DNA of 64,000 bases from Mytilus galloprovincialis. Taxonomy: Eukaryota; Mollusca; Bivalvia; Mytilida; Mytilidae. The DNA is taken from positions 92,399,743-92,463,742 of the forward strand of contig NC_134839.1 of assembly GCF_965363235.1 (NCBI RefSeq), read 5' to 3'. Positions 26,320 through 38,600 of this stretch are shown piece after piece. Position 1 is the stretch's first letter. Each line of letters opens with the position of its first letter. Below the pieces are notes generated by a model. It was not told the DNA's origin and made no database searches. It saw only the letters and a list, made by a program, of their open reading frames with translations. Position numbers and translations under genes: made by a program.

Positions 26320-26620
26320 AAAGTTACCAGGATTATAATTTGATACGCCAGACGACTACACAAGACTCATCAGTGACGCTCAGATCAAATTAGTTATAAA
26401 GCCAAAGAAGTACAAAGTTGAAGAGCATTGATGACCCAAAATTTAAAAAAACATGCCAAATACGGCTAAGGTATATATATGCCTGAGATAAGAAAATCCT
26501 TAGTATTTTGAAAAATTCATAATTTTGTAAACAGGAAATTTATAAAAATTACCATATAATTGATATTCATGTCAACACCGATGTGCTGACTACTGGGCTG
26601 GTGATACCCTGAGTCTTATG
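26320..26620. repeat. Dispersed repeat E (long copy)
   Basis: Same order of words as 5190-5560: ACACAAGACTCATCAGTGAC, GAAGAGCATTGATGACCC, AAATACGGCTAAGG, ATTGATATTCATGT and GGGCTGGTGATACCCT. Confidence 0.7.
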
Positions 26621-27147
26621 CAATATATGTTTTTTTTCATTTCATAACATTACTTATACCCTTATATGTTTCCTCCTTTCATTCAAATCAGCATAGTTCT
26701 TCAAATGATAGAAAATCAGGTAAGCAGGGTAATTTTAATCGTCCCTGTATGACAACTCATGGTATCAAATGTTATTAAAAGCATTTATATATTTACCTGT
26801 TGATTGCATCAGTTGTCAAACTTGCTAACTCCAGCACACAACTATCAAAGACAAACAATGAACACAGGAAAATGTTTCTTATCGCCTGTCTTGCTTGGAG
26901 AAACATCTTCTAAATCAAGGCTTCCAGGCAAAACTATAAAAAAATCTTTCTTTAATCTCGAAGACAGTCAACCAATGTTCAGTATGAATAGTCTTGAAGA
27001 AACTTGAAGAAACTGGGTTTTGTAGTGTACATTGAGACAAGCTAGTTCACTTTATCTGTAAAGTTACTCCTAGATTATTTGTCTACATTGTTTCAAAAAA
27101 GATGACCTAATAGCTGTATAAATAAGCAATAAGCACAAACCTTCAAA

Positions 27148-27725
27148 ATGTCAGTTTTAACAGTAATATTCAGATTTTTGAAAGGTATGTTTAATTGTAG
27201 ACCACTAAGAACAAGACACTTGTTAAATTGGAATGACGGTAAAGTAATGAGCTATGTAGAATCACTATATCCATTACAGGCTTTGGATTTTAAAATGTTA
27301 ACTGTAAAATATGTTGCTTTAATTGCTCTGCTATCTTCTTAAAGATTGCAAACACTCAGTTCAGGCACATTATTTTTGTCACAACTTAATTAAAGAAAAC
27401 TGTTTCTCAGAAAAAAGAAATTTGTCCTGTTAAAAATTTAAAACATTATATTCGCCGAACTTAAAATCTAAGAACAAGTAGTTAATTGTTCATTTCATTC
27501 AAAACTGTAAAAGCAGCTGTAACAAACTGTTCACTTGATAGATGGCTGAATTTTGTACTGTCGAATGCAAGCATAAATATGTCAAAATTTAAATCTCATT
27601 CATATAGAGCTACGTCTTCTTTTGCAGCTAAAAGAAAAGGTATATCATTAAACGATATTCAGCGAAAAGGGCAGCAGCTTCTTCAAACAGTTTAATTGTA
27701 AGGATACTGAGGTAGACAATACAAA
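27148..27725 (+). mobile_element. Fossil tyrosine recombinase (DIRS/Ngaro- or Crypton-like)
   Basis: Translated pieces such as RFLKGMFNCRPL, LDFKMLTVKYVALIALLSS and NMSKFKSHSYRATSSFAAKR resemble the tyrosine recombinases carried by many YR elements in invertebrates; the KSHS.R stretch corresponds to the H-x-x-R catalytic region. The copy is broken in several places. No terminal repeats were found, so the element type is open. Confidence 0.5.
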
Positions 27726-27729
27726 TTCA

Positions 27730-28287
27730 GATTCTGTCAATTCAGTATTTTATCATACTTTAACAGCCTGATCATGTTGATGTTGACAGTAACTTATAGA
27801 TACATTTCCAGAGTTTTTCTGAATCATAAGATGTTTTGCCTTTGGGGACTGACAGATTGGGAATGGATGAACCCTTATTCAAGGCATTTTTTAGTGAAGG
27901 ATATATATAATGACTAGGCATTTTTCTTGTAGACACACCAAAAATTTGAGAAACTAGCGATTGGCATTAAATAATAATTGGTATTGAATTATTTTGTGTT
28001 TACATGTGACGCACATTAATACATGACAAGATAAAAAGAATTAATCCAACATTTTCTTTTTAATTTTCGTCTATTGTAAATATATTTTTTTTTATTTTCA
28101 AATTAGTTAGCGTTAGATTTTTATAATTCTTTTCAATTTTTTTTTAATGGTAATTTAAATGAGACCAACTCTTTATTAAGTTCCAATTAATTCTCATCAT
28201 CTTATTTTGAAGTTGCATTTATTGGAGATACAAAGAGTTCACATACTATCATGAGTAAGTCACGGATTATGATGTAAATGTTACCTT
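27730..28287. other. Non-coding sequence
   Basis: AT-rich, no gene or repeat supported. Confidence 0.35.
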
Positions 28288-28590
28288 ATCGAGGTGTAAT
28301 ACCACCAATTCATAGTACGTCTCATCCGGTTGCGACTGGTGGGAGATGCTTTTTTTTTCTAATTCTGAACATTTTTTCTGAAAGCTTTTCAAAAACAACG
28401 CATACCAAGAGGTAAAACTCGCTATAAAACCAGGTTTTGTCCAATATTTTTAACATAAGAATATGTCTGCATAAAGTCGGGAATATAACAGGAATATAAC
28501 AGTCTTTATCTATTCGTGGATGTGTTAGAGCTTTAATTTTGCAATTTGATAAGGGACGTTCCGTTTTGGATTTTCCAAAAAGTTATATAT
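28288..28590 (+). repeat. Short repeat related to 12060-12110, then a diverged tail type 1
   Basis: 28288-28345 (GAGGTGTAATACCACCAATT, CGTCTCATCCGGTTG) matches 12060-12110. From about 28420 the words AAACCAGGTTTTGTCC, GTCTTTATCTATTCGTGG, TTTTGCAATTTGATAAGG and CGTTCCGTTTTGGATTTTCC follow the order of tail type 1 at 42220-42370. Confidence 0.5.
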
Positions 28591-30102
28591 TTTTTTATTT
28601 TACTTAATTCAGAAGATTTAACTAATAGCTAAAACTCTAGAAAAGTTGGATTCTTAAATCATATTTAGAGAAAAATATACAATAAATTCCCATGGGTGAA
28701 ATTTTATGAAATTACATAAGTTAATGTCTGTCTACAGGTAAATGGGTAGTATTTCATGAATATTCATGATGAGCACAAAAATACAATACGTATATGGTGT
28801 TAATTGAGGATCAGTTTAAGATAAGTCATAATATAAAGATGATCATATTTGTTTCTCATATTGTCTTTCAATGGTGCTTCTTAATGAAAATTATACGATG
28901 CCTTCGCATCGCCATATAGACAAATAAGTAATTATAAAATGATTTTCTGTCAAAAGTTATTATACAACTTAGAAAGTAAGGGGTCAGAACGTTTACTTGA
29001 CTTTAACACAAATACGGCTAAACAATACGCAAGTATAGATACAAATTAACCATTGCTACATGATGTGCATTTAATGCATCAATAAATGGGTAAACCTTGC
29101 TTTGTAAATTAATTGTTTATATGACAATAAAAGAAAAAGAATAACAAAAATACGGAACTCCAATTTAAATTTAAAAAAGGGTAGCCCATTAAAAGTGGCA
29201 AAATCAAACAATACATTTTATCAATCTACTGAAAGAATGAGAAACATGTATTTTTGATATGATAACGAGATTTTTCGAAGAAAAGGGTGGATTAACATAA
29301 CATAATAGCTCGATTAACCTCCCTCTTGTATGACAATAAAATCGAGAGAATCAAACAGTACTTCCACAAGAAGCGATTCTATTCATTTATTGACACAGAG
29401 ATTTTTCTCACCTGTGAGCATTAAAGAGGTCATTAAATTCTGAAAATAAGACAATTGCTTTTTAATTCAATTTAGTGGACAAGGCCTCAAAATAGTCGTG
29501 AAACTGATATTAACTAATAATTATCCAACTTCGTACAAAATATCAGTGATCTATCATTAGAAGATTCTTTCAAACTAAATTAGGCTGCCAATAAACAAAT
29601 GTTGACGCCGTCGCCATTGTCGCCAGATAAACAATTCATGTGTCTGGTTTTCCGCGACTTTCGTCGCAGGCGTGTAAAAATGAAACCTTAATAATATTTG
29701 GTATGACTATCTATGATATTCAGACCCCAAAAATGTAAACACGACTTAAATTGAAATATATTAACCATCGTAGTACTAAATAATACTTGTACATTTAGAA
29801 GTATCCAAAAATTAAAAAAAGATAAACAAACCAGAAAAAACTAATAAATAAATACGAAATAATTTATAAAATTTGTTTGTTCCCCTTTAATTTTCATTAG
29901 AAGAGTTGAAAGCTGACACAAATCTAAGATAATGCGAAACACCATACCTTTTAAAGGGGTTTTTAAGAAAGGTTAACGTTCAACTTGTATCTCTTGGTAG
30001 TTCCATAAGTATGCCATACCTTTTCAGAAAGGTCTGCGTTGAAGCTATTGTTGATAGTTATATAAATTAACGTAGTCATTTTTACTGAAGAAAGAAACAT
30101 AA
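28591..30102. other. Non-coding sequence with a degenerate repeat tail
   Basis: 29130-29345 has a very diverged minus copy of tail type 1 (AAAATCAAACAATACATTTT, then a run before TGTATGACAATAAAATCG). Otherwise no feature is supported. Confidence 0.35.
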
Positions 30103-30139
30103 CAAGAGGCTCTCAAGAGCCTGAATCGCTCACCTGGTA

Positions 30140-30335
30140 TGTCGAGGATAAATAGAGACAATCACATTACGCGGGATTCATTTATGTACTTATACGCGTT
30201 ACCGCTCTCTATATGTAACGTCATGGTTGCTATGTATTAACGTCATTGTATTCCAGCATTAAATCATCCATTTGTATAGACGTCTTTTTTCTCTATTCAA
30301 AACACAACGCAACTACAACTTATACGATCACGAGA
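30140..30335 (+). repeat. 5' LTR of the BEL/Pao element
   Basis: Starts TGTCGAGGATAAATAGAGAC and ends ACGATCACGAGA. Matches the 3' LTR over its whole length. Confidence 0.88.
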
Positions 30336-30359
30336 TTGGTACCGAGACCAGGAGAGAAG

Positions 30360-32498
30360 ATGGATTCGTCGAGAATCAAGTCTATTCGAGCTGGAAATAG
30401 AGCCGCTGTCACGAAATTCTTCAAGAAACTAGATGAGCTGAACACCGATTCTGAGATGGATATTGACATTGCAGGTCCCATTATTGACGCTATAGTGAAA
30501 AAACAAAGTGTAATTCTTAAACTGGATGAACAGATTTTGGAAAATACATCGGATGAAGATATAGAAGTTGAAATTACAGATGCAGATGAGTATAATTTAG
30601 ATCTTGAAACAAATTTACGCCGTTATAAGAAATTAGCACAAACAGTTACACGTACATGTACAGAATTATCACATGAAAGCATCCCAAACACACGCCACGT
30701 CATGAACATGCATGAAGTCAATTCCGAGACCCGTCCTGTAATGAACACAGAATTCTTCCCAAGATATTCATCGCAAACTACTAATAGTTCACTGTCTAGT
30801 CAAAATCACCGCTTGCCGAAGCTAACCCTACCTACTTTTTCTGGGGATATTCTAGAGTGGCAATACTTTTGGGAGTCGTTTGAAAACACAATTCACAGCA
30901 ATCATACACTTACTGATGTCCAGAAATTCACGTACCTACAGTCACTTCTAGATGCAGACGCTATGAATGTCATAAATGGTTTAAACTTGTCCAGCGCAAA
31001 CTATCACAAAGCCGTGGAGTTATTAGTAAATCGCTTTGGGAAAACACACAAAATTGTGAACGCTTATATGAAAGCTCTTTTAGATTTGTCAGCACCCTCA
31101 TACACATTAGATAGTATCCGTAATTTTTCGGATAAGTCAGAGGTTTATATCCGTGGACTAGAATCTTTAGGACAGTGCCAAGATACGTATGGTTCCCTGT
31201 TAATCCCAGTTATGCTTGGTAAGCTCCCTATTAGCGTTAAAAGTAATATCACAAGAGAAAACGGAAACAACGACTGGACCCTTGGAAATCTAAGAAAGGC
31301 AATACAACGGGAAATATCTATTCAAGAAGCCAGCACTGATGGGAGTGAATCTTATGATATACCTACCGCAAGTTTCCATGCCGGAATTAGTAAGAAAAAT
31401 GGGTATTACGTAAATAAATCAAAATCTATAAACTATTCTCAAAGTAAAATGTGCACTTATTGCAATGATCAACATTTCCCTGCAGACTGTGAAAAGTTCA
31501 CCGACAGCAAATCAAGAATGGAGATTGTTAAGAAGAGAAACCTATGTTTCAATTGTTTAGGTAACCATAGAATATCAGAATGTAGGTCGAAAAACACATG
31601 CCGTAAATGTCAACGTAAGCACCACACTAGTTTATGCAATGAAACTTCAGTTCAAAATTCACAGAGTCAGAATGTTACAAGTAATACAGAAAACAGCACG
31701 CCAATCATGCATACATCTGCTAAACAGGAAAACTCGACCGTCTTTTTGAAAACAGCAATAGCCCCAATATGGTCACAGAATCAGTGCGCCGACGCTCACA
31801 TCCTTTTCGACGAAGGAGCACAACGATCATTTATGACGCAGGAAATAGCCGACAAGTTGAACGTCAAACCAGACGGAAAGGAAACCCTCAACATATCCGC
31901 CTTCGGAAATTCGGACAAGAACGTTCGTCACATGAATAAAGCCACAGTGTTTTTAGAAGCCGACTCAGGAGAGAAAATACCTTTACAGGTATTGATTGTA
32001 CCTACCATAGCAGCGCCGATTCAGAATAACCGCAGGTACATTTCGCAGCAACTACATTATTTGAAAGGACTAAAACTAGCCCACCCGTTATCAGAGAATA
32101 GCAGCTTTGATATTTCTTTACTCATTGGAGCAGACCATTACTGGGATGTAATCAAGGATGATATCGTTCGAGGCGACGGACCGACAGCGATGAGCTCAAA
32201 AATAGGATATTTGTTATCTGGACCACTTACATGTACAAGAGGACAACGCGATCCACACATGATGCATATATTATCTAGTCACACAAAAGAGGACTACGAT
32301 ATTGAGAGATTTTGGAAATTGAAGTCCCTTGGTATACAAGAAAACGACAAACTTAACACGGAAAAACAGAACATCAAAGAATTTTCATCCTGTACAAAGC
32401 AGAAAAAACGTGGTTTCATCGAAAAGGTAGAAGAGAAGGAGGACTCACAGCGCATACACTACATACCTCATCATCCCGTTAAAAAAAAAAGACAATGA
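30360..32498 (+). CDS. BEL/Pao gag-protease polyprotein
   Basis: The frame is open from 30246, inside the LTR, but the ATG at 30360 (MDSSRIKSIRAG), just after the primer-binding site, is the likelier start, giving 712 residues. Residues about 150-330 match the Pao gag region (DUF1759-type: LPKLTLPTFSGD..EWQYFW). Near residues 365-425 are Cys/His knuckles (CTYCNDQHFPADC, CFNCLGNHRISEC, CRKCQRKHHTSLC). A retropepsin-like part follows (DUF1758-type; FDEGAQRSFM) ending with KIGYLLSGPL. The role is capsid formation and polyprotein processing for a retroelement, not a host function. Confidence 0.85.
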   Translation: MDSSRIKSIRAGNRAAVTKFFKKLDELNTDSEMDIDIAGPIIDAIVKKQSVILKLDEQILENTSDEDIEVEITDADEYNLDLETNLRRYKKLAQTVTRTCTELSHESIPNTRHVMNMHEVNSETRPVMNTEFFPRYSSQTTNSSLSSQNHRLPKLTLPTFSGDILEWQYFWESFENTIHSNHTLTDVQKFTYLQSLLDADAMNVINGLNLSSANYHKAVELLVNRFGKTHKIVNAYMKALLDLSAPSYTLDSIRNFSDKSEVYIRGLESLGQCQDTYGSLLIPVMLGKLPISVKSNITRENGNNDWTLGNLRKAIQREISIQEASTDGSESYDIPTASFHAGISKKNGYYVNKSKSINYSQSKMCTYCNDQHFPADCEKFTDSKSRMEIVKKRNLCFNCLGNHRISECRSKNTCRKCQRKHHTSLCNETSVQNSQSQNVTSNTENSTPIMHTSAKQENSTVFLKTAIAPIWSQNQCADAHILFDEGAQRSFMTQEIADKLNVKPDGKETLNISAFGNSDKNVRHMNKATVFLEADSGEKIPLQVLIVPTIAAPIQNNRRYISQQLHYLKGLKLAHPLSENSSFDISLLIGADHYWDVIKDDIVRGDGPTAMSSKIGYLLSGPLTCTRGQRDPHMMHILSSHTKEDYDIERFWKLKSLGIQENDKLNTEKQNIKEFSSCTKQKKRGFIEKVEEKEDSQRIHYIPHHPVKKKRQ

Positions 32499-32726
32499 TG
32501 AATCGCAAATACTTAGAAGGAGTGTTCGTTTACAAAACCGCAATCAGAGACTGTAATTAATTGAGAACATTTTTCAATCGCAACATTGATTAAGAGATAG
32601 TTTTAAATGTGATTTATAGACTTTAAAGTTTCAAATATTTCATTTCTTTTCATTTATAGATAATTTTCTTAATTTGGATAAATTGTTCATTGAGACTTTA
32701 ATTGCACAAACTCGCGGCCCGGAGTA

Positions 32727-32922
32727 TGTCGAGGATAAATAGAGACAATCACATTACGCGGGATTCATACATGTACTTATACGCGTTACCGCTCTCTATA
32801 TGTAACGTCATGGTTGCTATGTATTAACGTCATTGTATTCCAGCATTAAATCATCCATTTGTATAGACGTCTTTTTTCTCTATTCAAAACACAACGCAAC
32901 TACAACTTATACGATCACGAGA
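32727..32922 (+). repeat. 3' LTR of the BEL/Pao element
   Basis: 196 bp, identical to the 5' LTR except for two adjacent bases early in the repeat. A purine-rich tract with GGCCCGGAG precedes it. Confidence 0.88.
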
Positions 32923-34153
32923 GGTAAACAATGCCTTCGGCCATGTTTTTTTGACGAAATAGAAAATAAAACACAAACTTTATTTTATACACCCTACTGA
33001 TCATTCAAATGAAGTTTGGTTGAATTTGGTTGAGTGTTTTAGAGGAGAAGATTTTTTAAAGTTAGCAAATTTGATGAACAAATTGTGAAAAATTGTCATT
33101 AAAGGACAATAACCCCTTAAGGGGTCAATTGACAATTTTGGTCATATAAACTTATTTGTAGATCTTACTTTGCTGATCATTTTTGCTGTTTACAGTTTAT
33201 CTTTATCTATAATAATATTCAAGATAATGACCAAAAACTGCAAAATTTCCTTAAAATTACCAATTAAGTGGCAGCAACCCAACAATGGGTTGTTTGATTC
33301 ATCTGAAAATTTCAGGGCTGATAGATCTTGACCTAATGAACATTTTTACCCCATGTCAGATTTGCTTTAAATGCTTTTGTTTTTGAGATATAAGCCAAAA
33401 ACTGCATTTGACCCCTATGTTCTATTTTAAGTAACGGCGGCCATTTTGGTTGAATGGCCAGGTCACAGGACACAATTTTCAAACTAGATACCCCAATGAT
33501 GGTTGTGGCCAAGTTTAGTTCAATTTGGGCCAGTAGTTTCAGAGGAGAAGATTTGTGTTAAAGATAACTAAGATTTATGAAAAATGGTTAAAAATTGACT
33601 ATAAAGGGCAATAACTGCTAAAGGGGTCAACTGACCATTTCAGTCATGTTGACTTATTTTTAGGTCTTATTTTGCTGAACATTTTTGCTGTTTACAGTTT
33701 ATCTCTACCTATAATAATATTCATGATAATAACCAAAAACAGCAAAATTTCCTTAAAATTTCCAATTCAGGGGCAGCAACCCAACAACGGGTTGTCCGAT
33801 TCATCTGAAAATTTCAGGGCAGATAGATCTTGACCTGATACTCCTGTCAGATTTGCTCTAAATGCTTCGGTTTTTGAGTTATAAGCCAAAAACTGCATTT
33901 GACCCCTATGTTCTATTTTCAGCAATGGCGACCATGTTTGTTGATAGATCAAAACTTCGGATACAATTTATAAACTAGATACCCTAAGGAACATTCAGTT
34001 AAAGTTTGGAAGTATTTGGCCAAGTAGTTTCAGAGGAGAAGATTCTTGAAATAGTTTACGACGACAGCCGACGACGGACGACGACAGACGACGACAGACG
34101 ACGGACGCCAAGTGATGGCATAAGCTCACTTGGCCCTTCGGGCCATGTGAGCT

Positions 34154-34912
34154 AAAAAAGGGAACATTAGTTGAGTAGAGTGGCAACATGTCGTTTTTCT
34201 ATTATGAACAATAAAGCGATGATCTTTAAAAAGCACAGTTTTCTGGCTCAACGTTTTAATGTGTATATTCTGATGAAGCGAATGATACGCTACCGTGCGA
34301 TAAACAGTACGGCACATAGTTAGTTGAAATCGTATCACGAGATGAGGACTTATTGCATCGCTTTTGGTTCAGTTGTTTCGGACGGAATTGTCTCAAGTAT
34401 GGTGTTCCTAAAGGATCGCTCCTGGGACCAAACCTTTATTGCATTTCTTTTAATATTTTATTTTATTTGTATGTTTTTTATTGTTGAATTTTTATTTTAT
34501 CATGCCTATTTTTTTTTTTAAATTTTGTTGTTTATTAGTAAATATAATAGAATAGTTGTATGCAATATATTTTAAATCATTTATTATAAATATTTAAAGT
34601 CAACATATGTGTATGAACTGATATATGTTGTAAATCGCTTCGGACGATTTTTATTATATAAATTAAATGCTCTGTCATAAATACTGTCTGATATCTGGGA
34701 CTATTATACTATCATTATAGTATGTCCCAGATGATACTTATAAAAATAATATGTTGGGCTTTTGAATCTTATGAGCGCAAACAGTGCATTTGTTTTTGAA
34801 TTTAATTAACTTCAATCTAATGCGCAGATGTACATGATAGGTTATAAATTACCCTTTGTTAGGCATTGGACCGTGACATATGTTGTTAACGTTACAGGCG
34901 ATATGGACATAG
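34154..34912. other. Non-coding sequence upstream of the secreted gene
   Basis: AT-rich. A short palindrome GGGACTATTATACTATCATT / ATAGTATGTCCC-like lies at 34698-34731. No gene seen. Confidence 0.35.
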
Positions 34913-34918
34913 TATAAA
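34913..34918 (+). promoter_or_regulatory. Candidate TATA box of the secreted gene
   Basis: TATAAA about 50 nt before a strong donor (CGATAACAG|GTAAGT at 34970). A start near 34943 would give a very short non-coding first exon ending at 34969, spliced to the acceptor at 35655-35656. Confidence 0.4.
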
Positions 34919-35664
34919 CAGGCACTGCACAGTACTGAGACATGTAGTTTATATTGGCTCCGATAACAGGTAAGTTTTGAAACAAGTTATTTTGAAAGTC
35001 GTAGGTACGTTGACCTGTAGTTACTAACTTCATCCGCATTTGGTTTCATATGAAAATTTGTCTTACTGGCATTCAAACTCCCCGGCAGTTCCAGCTCAGA
35101 TCCACATACTGCTCTACACTAATTGATGGAGTAAAGGAAAATAGTTCTGGAACGGAAACGATCACTGTACGGAGTTTGGCTGAAAATCGTACAACATCAT
35201 ATTATACTAAGCACTGATATGAATATCGAGTAGATAAAATAAGATATTAAAACATATACATAGTTCAGATAAGTCATTCCGGATTATCAAAGATTAATAA
35301 TACAAATCGACAAAGAAATACTGAAAATTAATTAATTTCGTCATGAATATGAACTGAAATATTTCGCACTGAGCTATAACCAAGCAATGATCAATCTAGC
35401 AATCTATATATTATATATACTGACTAGAAAATGCACATGTATCAACTGGTTTTTCCGACTTGGAACAACGTAATTTTATGAATTCTATGAAGTTGGCTTA
35501 TAACACAGGTCGCAATGTCCTTCTTACTTCCTTTGAAATTATGTAATTCTACCTTTACGAATATTAAAGAAGTAATTTGCTTAATTTTGCTATTTTTTTA
35601 CCATAAAAATGGAACTTTGTTCTTATAAAAAGTACATTTGTTTTTGTTATTTTTAGAAACAAAT

Positions 35665-38600
35665 ATGCAGTTCAAGCTTACAACATTGGTGCTATTCCAG
35701 CTGCTTTTAGTTTGCAGCACATGTAAGTAATAATAAGTTTACTTGTTTTAACAATTATGACCTATGTAAACATTAGACCGTTGTTTTCTCGTTTGAATGG
35801 TTTTACACTAGTAATTTTGGGGCCCTTTATAGCTTGCGTGTTGAAGGCCGTACATTGACCTATAATTGTTTACTTTAACAAATTGTTATTTGGATGGAGA
35901 GTTGTTTCATTGGCACTCATACCACATCTTCCTATATCTATATACGTAAATATATGTAACAAGAACCCAACGCGTAGTACTGTTTGTTCTGTTCAGACCA
36001 TTTATGTACTTACAAATGTTTGATGTATTAAGCATTCTGAATTTTTGGTCTAATAAATACCTGTTGAATGTTTGCCTGGCGCCGTTCTGGTGTTTAAGCT
36101 ATTCCATTGAAGTTACCAGCAAACTGTACTCCGGAATAGGCAACTATTCTCAATTGTGACAGTTTACATTTGTCTATCCTTTATAAGACACAGTTACAAA
36201 ATCTTAATTTAACACGATTATTTAATGATCAATACAATTGTCTTTGAAATTCGAGAATAATGAGTGTAACAACATGAAAAAAGTAAAATAACAAACATAC
36301 CGAACTGCGGGGAAATTCTAAACGGAAAGCTCATAGCAAAATGCAAAATTTAAAGCTCAAACACATTTTAAAAAATAACGAAATAATATACAGGATATCA
36401 AAAGAAAAAACTCCTCAAAAAGATAAGAGGTTTATAATTTTGAAATAAGCTTTGCTTTTCATTTGGTAATATCTCTGTATTTTTTATGACAATAAAATTA
36501 AAATCCAGGTAGTTGACATTGCGATTCGAATAGGCAAATTTGTTCCTACATTGTGGTATGAGTACCAATGAGACAACTCTCCATCCAAGTCACAATTTTT
36601 AAAAGTAAACCATTATAGGACAAAGTACGGTTTTCAACACGGAGCCCTGGCTCACACCGCACAGCTATAAAGGGACTCAAAAAATTACTAGTGTAAAACC
36701 ATTCAAACGGGAAAAAAACAACGGTCTAATCTATATAATAAAAAAAAACGGGAAACGAGAAACACTTATGAACCACATCAACAAACGAAAACTACTAAAC
36801 ATCAGATTCCGGACTTAGGACAGGTACAAACGATTGAACGGGGTTAAACGTTTAAATGGTACCAAACCTTCAAACTTATCTGAAATAATAGTGAAACTTC
36901 ACAACATAGAAAGAAACACTATAAAATGTCAATTGAAAAGGCTTAAATATCAATTGTTAATGTCTGTGTCATTTTGGTCTCTTGTGGACAGTTGTCTCAT
37001 TGGCAATCATACCACATCTTCTTTTTTATATTAACTCAATCAAAAGACATATTAACACATTTGAACATACACTGAACGTATAAATATGATCTATGATACA
37101 ATTTAAATACAAAATCAATAAAATAAGGGATGAATAATTAGAGTAAAAGTATTTTACACTGTGAAATGTAAAACAATTTCATAAAAAACAACAGTAAACT
37201 TTAACCAAAATTCGCCATTTGCAATAATATTATACACATGTAATTGAAAATAATTTTGTTTTTAGGTATACTGTTTGAAAGGAGAAATGAAGTATTTTTA
37301 CAAAATAAATAGTTTTGAAAAAGAAGTGAAAATTTAAAGTAATATCAAACACTTATCAAAGCTGGTATACAGACTAGATATAACCCTGAATAAATAAACA
37401 TTAAATAACAAAAAAGCATTAATAGATAAAAATGAACGTGGGTGTGGTTTATACATCCCGTTAGAAAAGAATACAAATTTAGTTATGTTTTAATTTGCTG
37501 ACGACAAAATCGATATAGTATTGTTTATATAAAGAGTTCATTTTGATCGAATGAACAAATATACGTTGACAACCATCTGTGAAATGCCAAAATAACTTGT
37601 TCAACTGAAATATTTACAAGTATAAGCAGATACATTTTTCTATTTGGGTTAATCTTCAAATTAGCAGTTTGACGTAGACATTATATGTTCAATTCAATTC
37701 AGTTTTATTTAAATTCGATATTTAATAAACTATATAAAAACAAGCTTTGGTGAGTAATTCAAATTGACTAAATTTCAAAATGTGTACAAACATTCCCAAG
37801 GTCGCTTTTTTTAAGACTAAATCCATTGGATGTTGGATGTGTACTGATTGATAATTAAGTCTTAGATCAATGATGTTTTTATTAGTTGTTATTGACTTTG
37901 AACTACCTGTCAGTAACTGTGAGTACTCTCAGATCTATAATAAGTGTCTTTCTGTTGATAGATGTACAAGTACCCGGCCACGTCCAGTCTGTGTTTTGTA
38001 AGATGTATATCTATTTGTATCTACCTGATGAGATAAGCTTTTTTCAACTGATTGTTGTAGCTTGTTCTTAACTTCTTATATAGTTCTGTTACACCACTGT
38101 CACAGGTTAGGGGGATCCCGTTAACATGTTTAACCCCGCAACATTATGTATGTATGTGTCTATCCCAAGTCTGGAGCCTTTAATTCAGTCGTTTGTTGCT
38201 GTTTTACATATTTGTTTTTTGTTCATTTTATTGTACATAAATTAGGCCGTTAGTTGTCTCGTTTGAATTGTTTTTACATATTTATTTCGGGACTTTTTAT
38301 AAGTGAATAAGTGGTATGGGCTTTGCTCGATGTACTGTTACCTATTGTAGTTAATTTTCTGTGTCATTTTGGTCTAATGTGAAGAGTTGTCTCATTTGCA
38401 TTCATACCAATCAATCTATCCTCGCGAATCGTTTTTAATACCAGATCAGAAAGGATAGAGGAATCCAACTACAAAAGGATAGGTAACGACGACGGGTGAA
38501 ACTACGTTAAATGAGATAGGTATAATGAGGTGGAGAGTCTAGTAAAATGTTAGAAATAGTAGTCGGAAATCTATTAATACGGATAACAGAATAGGGGAGT

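Larger units (their letters stand above)
30136..32926 (+). mobile_element. BEL/Pao-type LTR retrotransposon, incomplete but young
   Basis: LTRs at 30140-30335 and 32727-32922 (196 bp each, two differences) are flanked by GGTA at 30136-30139 and 32923-32926, read as a 4-bp target duplication. A primer-binding site begins TGGTACCGAGACC at 30337. The only coding part seen is gag-protease. No reverse transcriptase or integrase part is present, so this copy would depend on a relative for movement. LTR similarity of about 99% suggests recent insertion. It sits inside the Helitron-like repeat. Confidence 0.88.
30103..34153. mobile_element. Helitron-like non-autonomous repeat, split by an LTR element
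   Basis: Outer pieces 30103-30135 and 32923-34153. The left end has the small hairpin GGCTCTCAAGAGCC, then GAATCGCTCACC. The right end has a GACGAC-rich microsatellite and the nested hairpin AGCTCACTTGGCCC-TTC-GGGCCATGTGAGCT, finishing GCTAA. A 3' hairpin next to a CTRR-type end is typical of Helitrons, and repeats with these ends are widespread in bivalves. No helicase is present. Two internal units of about 500 bp lie at 33045-33545 and 33548-34045. Confidence 0.65.
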
